DNA of 6,614 nt from SZUA-448 sp045627185 (GTDB lineage Bacteria > Bacillota > Clostridia > Lachnospirales > Lachnospiraceae): assembly GCA_045627185.1 (NCBI GenBank), contig JAZQNE010000031.1, forward strand, positions 1 through 6,614, in the 5' to 3' direction. Below the pieces are notes generated by a model that was not told the DNA's origin, did no database searches, and saw only the letters and a program-made list of their open reading frames with translations. The translations under genes and the position numbers were made by a program. Shown one piece after another: positions 6,091-6,614 of the stretch (its first letter is position 1; the number at the start of each line of letters is the position of its first letter).

Positions 6091-6407
6091 TATACGCTTA
6101 TCTTGCCGTTGCAGCGGTTACCCTTTACCTTGTGCGAATGCTTCCGCTTGCGCTCTTAAGGCGCGACATAAAAAGCCGTTTTATCAAGTCGTTCCTGTAT
6201 TATGTGCCGTATGTGACACTTTCTGTCATGACCGTACCCGCAATTCTAAATGTTTCCGAGTACGGTATTGTGGGGCTTGCAGGCTTCCTTGCAGCGGTCA
6301 TTATTGCCCTGAAGAGCGAAAATCTCTTTAAGGTTGCAATCGGAGCCACACTTACTGCCGTCGCAATGCAGGCACTGTTGACGTATGTGCCGGTGCTGAG
6401 GCTGTAA
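6087..6407 (+). CDS. azlD: AzlD family small subunit of amino-acid exporter
   Basis: A 106-residue membrane protein, the normal AzlD length, expected to pair with AzlC in the membrane. It opens with a hydrophobic helix ending in VRMLPL (residues 16-21), followed by the family segment FIKSFLYYVPYVTLSVMTVP (32-51), a Gly/Ala-rich helix (GIVGLAGFLAAVIIAL, 60-75), and a final helix ending TYVPVLRL. Three to four membrane segments fit the family. The start overlaps the azlC stop, and a terminator follows the gene, so azlC-azlD is a compact two-gene operon. Confidence 0.93.
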   Translation: MIYAYLAVAAVTLYLVRMLPLALLRRDIKSRFIKSFLYYVPYVTLSVMTVPAILNVSEYGIVGLAGFLAAVIIALKSENLFKVAIGATLTAVAMQALLTYVPVLRL

Positions 6408-6414
6408 AATAACC

Positions 6415-6469
6415 TAAGAAGTACACTGCCTGTTTTGACTTCTTAAGCTGTTTTACAGCTTCTTTTTTT
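6415..6469 (+). terminator. Intrinsic terminator of azlCD, with a preceding hairpin
   Basis: The core hairpin is AAGCTGT (6445-6451), a 3-nt loop, and ACAGCTT (6455-6461), followed by C and seven T (6463-6469). Just before it, TAAGAAGT (6415-6422) can pair with ACTTCTTA (6438-6445), forming a tandem hairpin. The first begins 7 nt after the azlD stop. Confidence 0.88.
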
Positions 6470-6493
6470 GTTGTTAAAGATGTCAAAATTAAC

Positions 6494-6526
6494 TTGTTTA
6501 CTAAATAGATGCTATTGTTTACTAAA
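6494..6526. repeat. 12-bp direct repeat TTGTTTACTAAA, 21-bp period
   Basis: Perfect copies at 6494-6505 and 6515-6526 are separated by 9 bp, so they repeat every 21 bp, about two helical turns, on one DNA face. They lie in A/T-rich noncoding sequence after the azlCD terminator and just before the RHS-like coding fragment. Possible roles are a regulator site or a recombination scar; nothing seen decides between them. Confidence 0.6.
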
Positions 6527-6614
6527 AATCAATTGATGTTCATGGCAGAGACATAACATCGGTAACGGATGCTGACGGCAACACTACAACTTACGTTTAC
6601 GATACATCAACCGG
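6526..6614 (+). pseudogene. RHS/YD-repeat fragment, no visible start, cut by right edge
   Basis: In the frame that includes GAC 6550, the sequence reads DITSVTDADG followed by NTTTYVYDTSTG, a good fit to the RHS/YD repeat, whose core is a Thr/Asp-rich turn ending in Y-x-Y-D. Such repeats form the shell of large secreted or wall-associated toxin-delivery proteins. The frame opens only after TAA 6523-6525, and no ATG, GTG or TTG occurs in it; the ATGs at 6536 and 6542 are in another frame. It is therefore more likely a decayed or displaced piece than a gene's true beginning, unless an upstream frameshift hides the start. Only about 29 codons are visible. Confidence 0.6.

Noticed and set aside
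6050..6331. A 93-codon plus-strand frame across the azlC/azlD junction
   Set aside because: It is out of frame with both conserved genes, is Cys/Arg-rich without domain similarity, and is a shadow of azlD.
6489..6518. Promoter for the RHS fragment (TTAACT / TATTGT, 18-bp spacer)
   Set aside because: Both hexamers are only four of six, lie in A/T-rich sequence, and no start codon follows in the RHS frame.

Overview
The window looks like chromosomal DNA from a low-to-moderate GC Firmicute, probably a Lachnospiraceae-type Clostridium relative. The pointers are strong AGGAGG-type ribosome binding sites, extended -10 promoters, small Thr/Pro-rich lipoproteins, an InlB-type (Listeria-Bacteroides) repeat, MntP, and an AzlC/AzlD pair. 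This taxonomic reading is inference from gene style only.

Layout. (1) 1-824, +: the C-terminal two thirds of nicotinate phosphoribosyltransferase (pncB), cut by the left edge. (2) 896-2293, +: a 12-TM MATE efflux transporter. (3) 2342-2926, -: the manganese exporter MntP, convergent with the MATE gene. Its intrinsic terminator uses its own last codons as one arm. It has a near-consensus extended -10 promoter at 3012-3040 and a dyad in its leader. (4) 3208-4413 and 4451-5133, +: two probable surface lipoproteins in one operon. The first has an InlB-like repeat and ten extra cysteines. The second has its signal peptide in a different frame from its body, so it carries a -1 frameshift. (5) 5167-5230: a 20-bp RNA hairpin that is fully paired only as a + strand transcript. 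(6) 5320-6090 and 6087-6407, +: azlC and azlD, a translationally coupled two-subunit amino-acid exporter with its own promoter and a clear terminator. (7) 6408-6614: mostly noncoding, with a 12-bp direct repeat at 21-bp spacing. It ends in an in-frame RHS/YD-repeat peptide that has no visible start and runs off the right edge.

How the parts relate. Three of the units are ordinary housekeeping or efflux functions: NAD salvage, multidrug or metabolite efflux plus Mn2+ export, and branched-chain amino-acid export. The lipoprotein pair sits between them as an accessory insertion of visibly more A/T-rich coding sequence. I see no CRISPR array, tRNA, rRNA, transposase or integrase. I do not see a convincing new defence or mobile system. 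The points most worth a second look are the frameshifted lipoprotein (mutation, phase variation or recoding), the strand-asymmetric hairpin, and the orphan RHS fragment beside the direct repeats.
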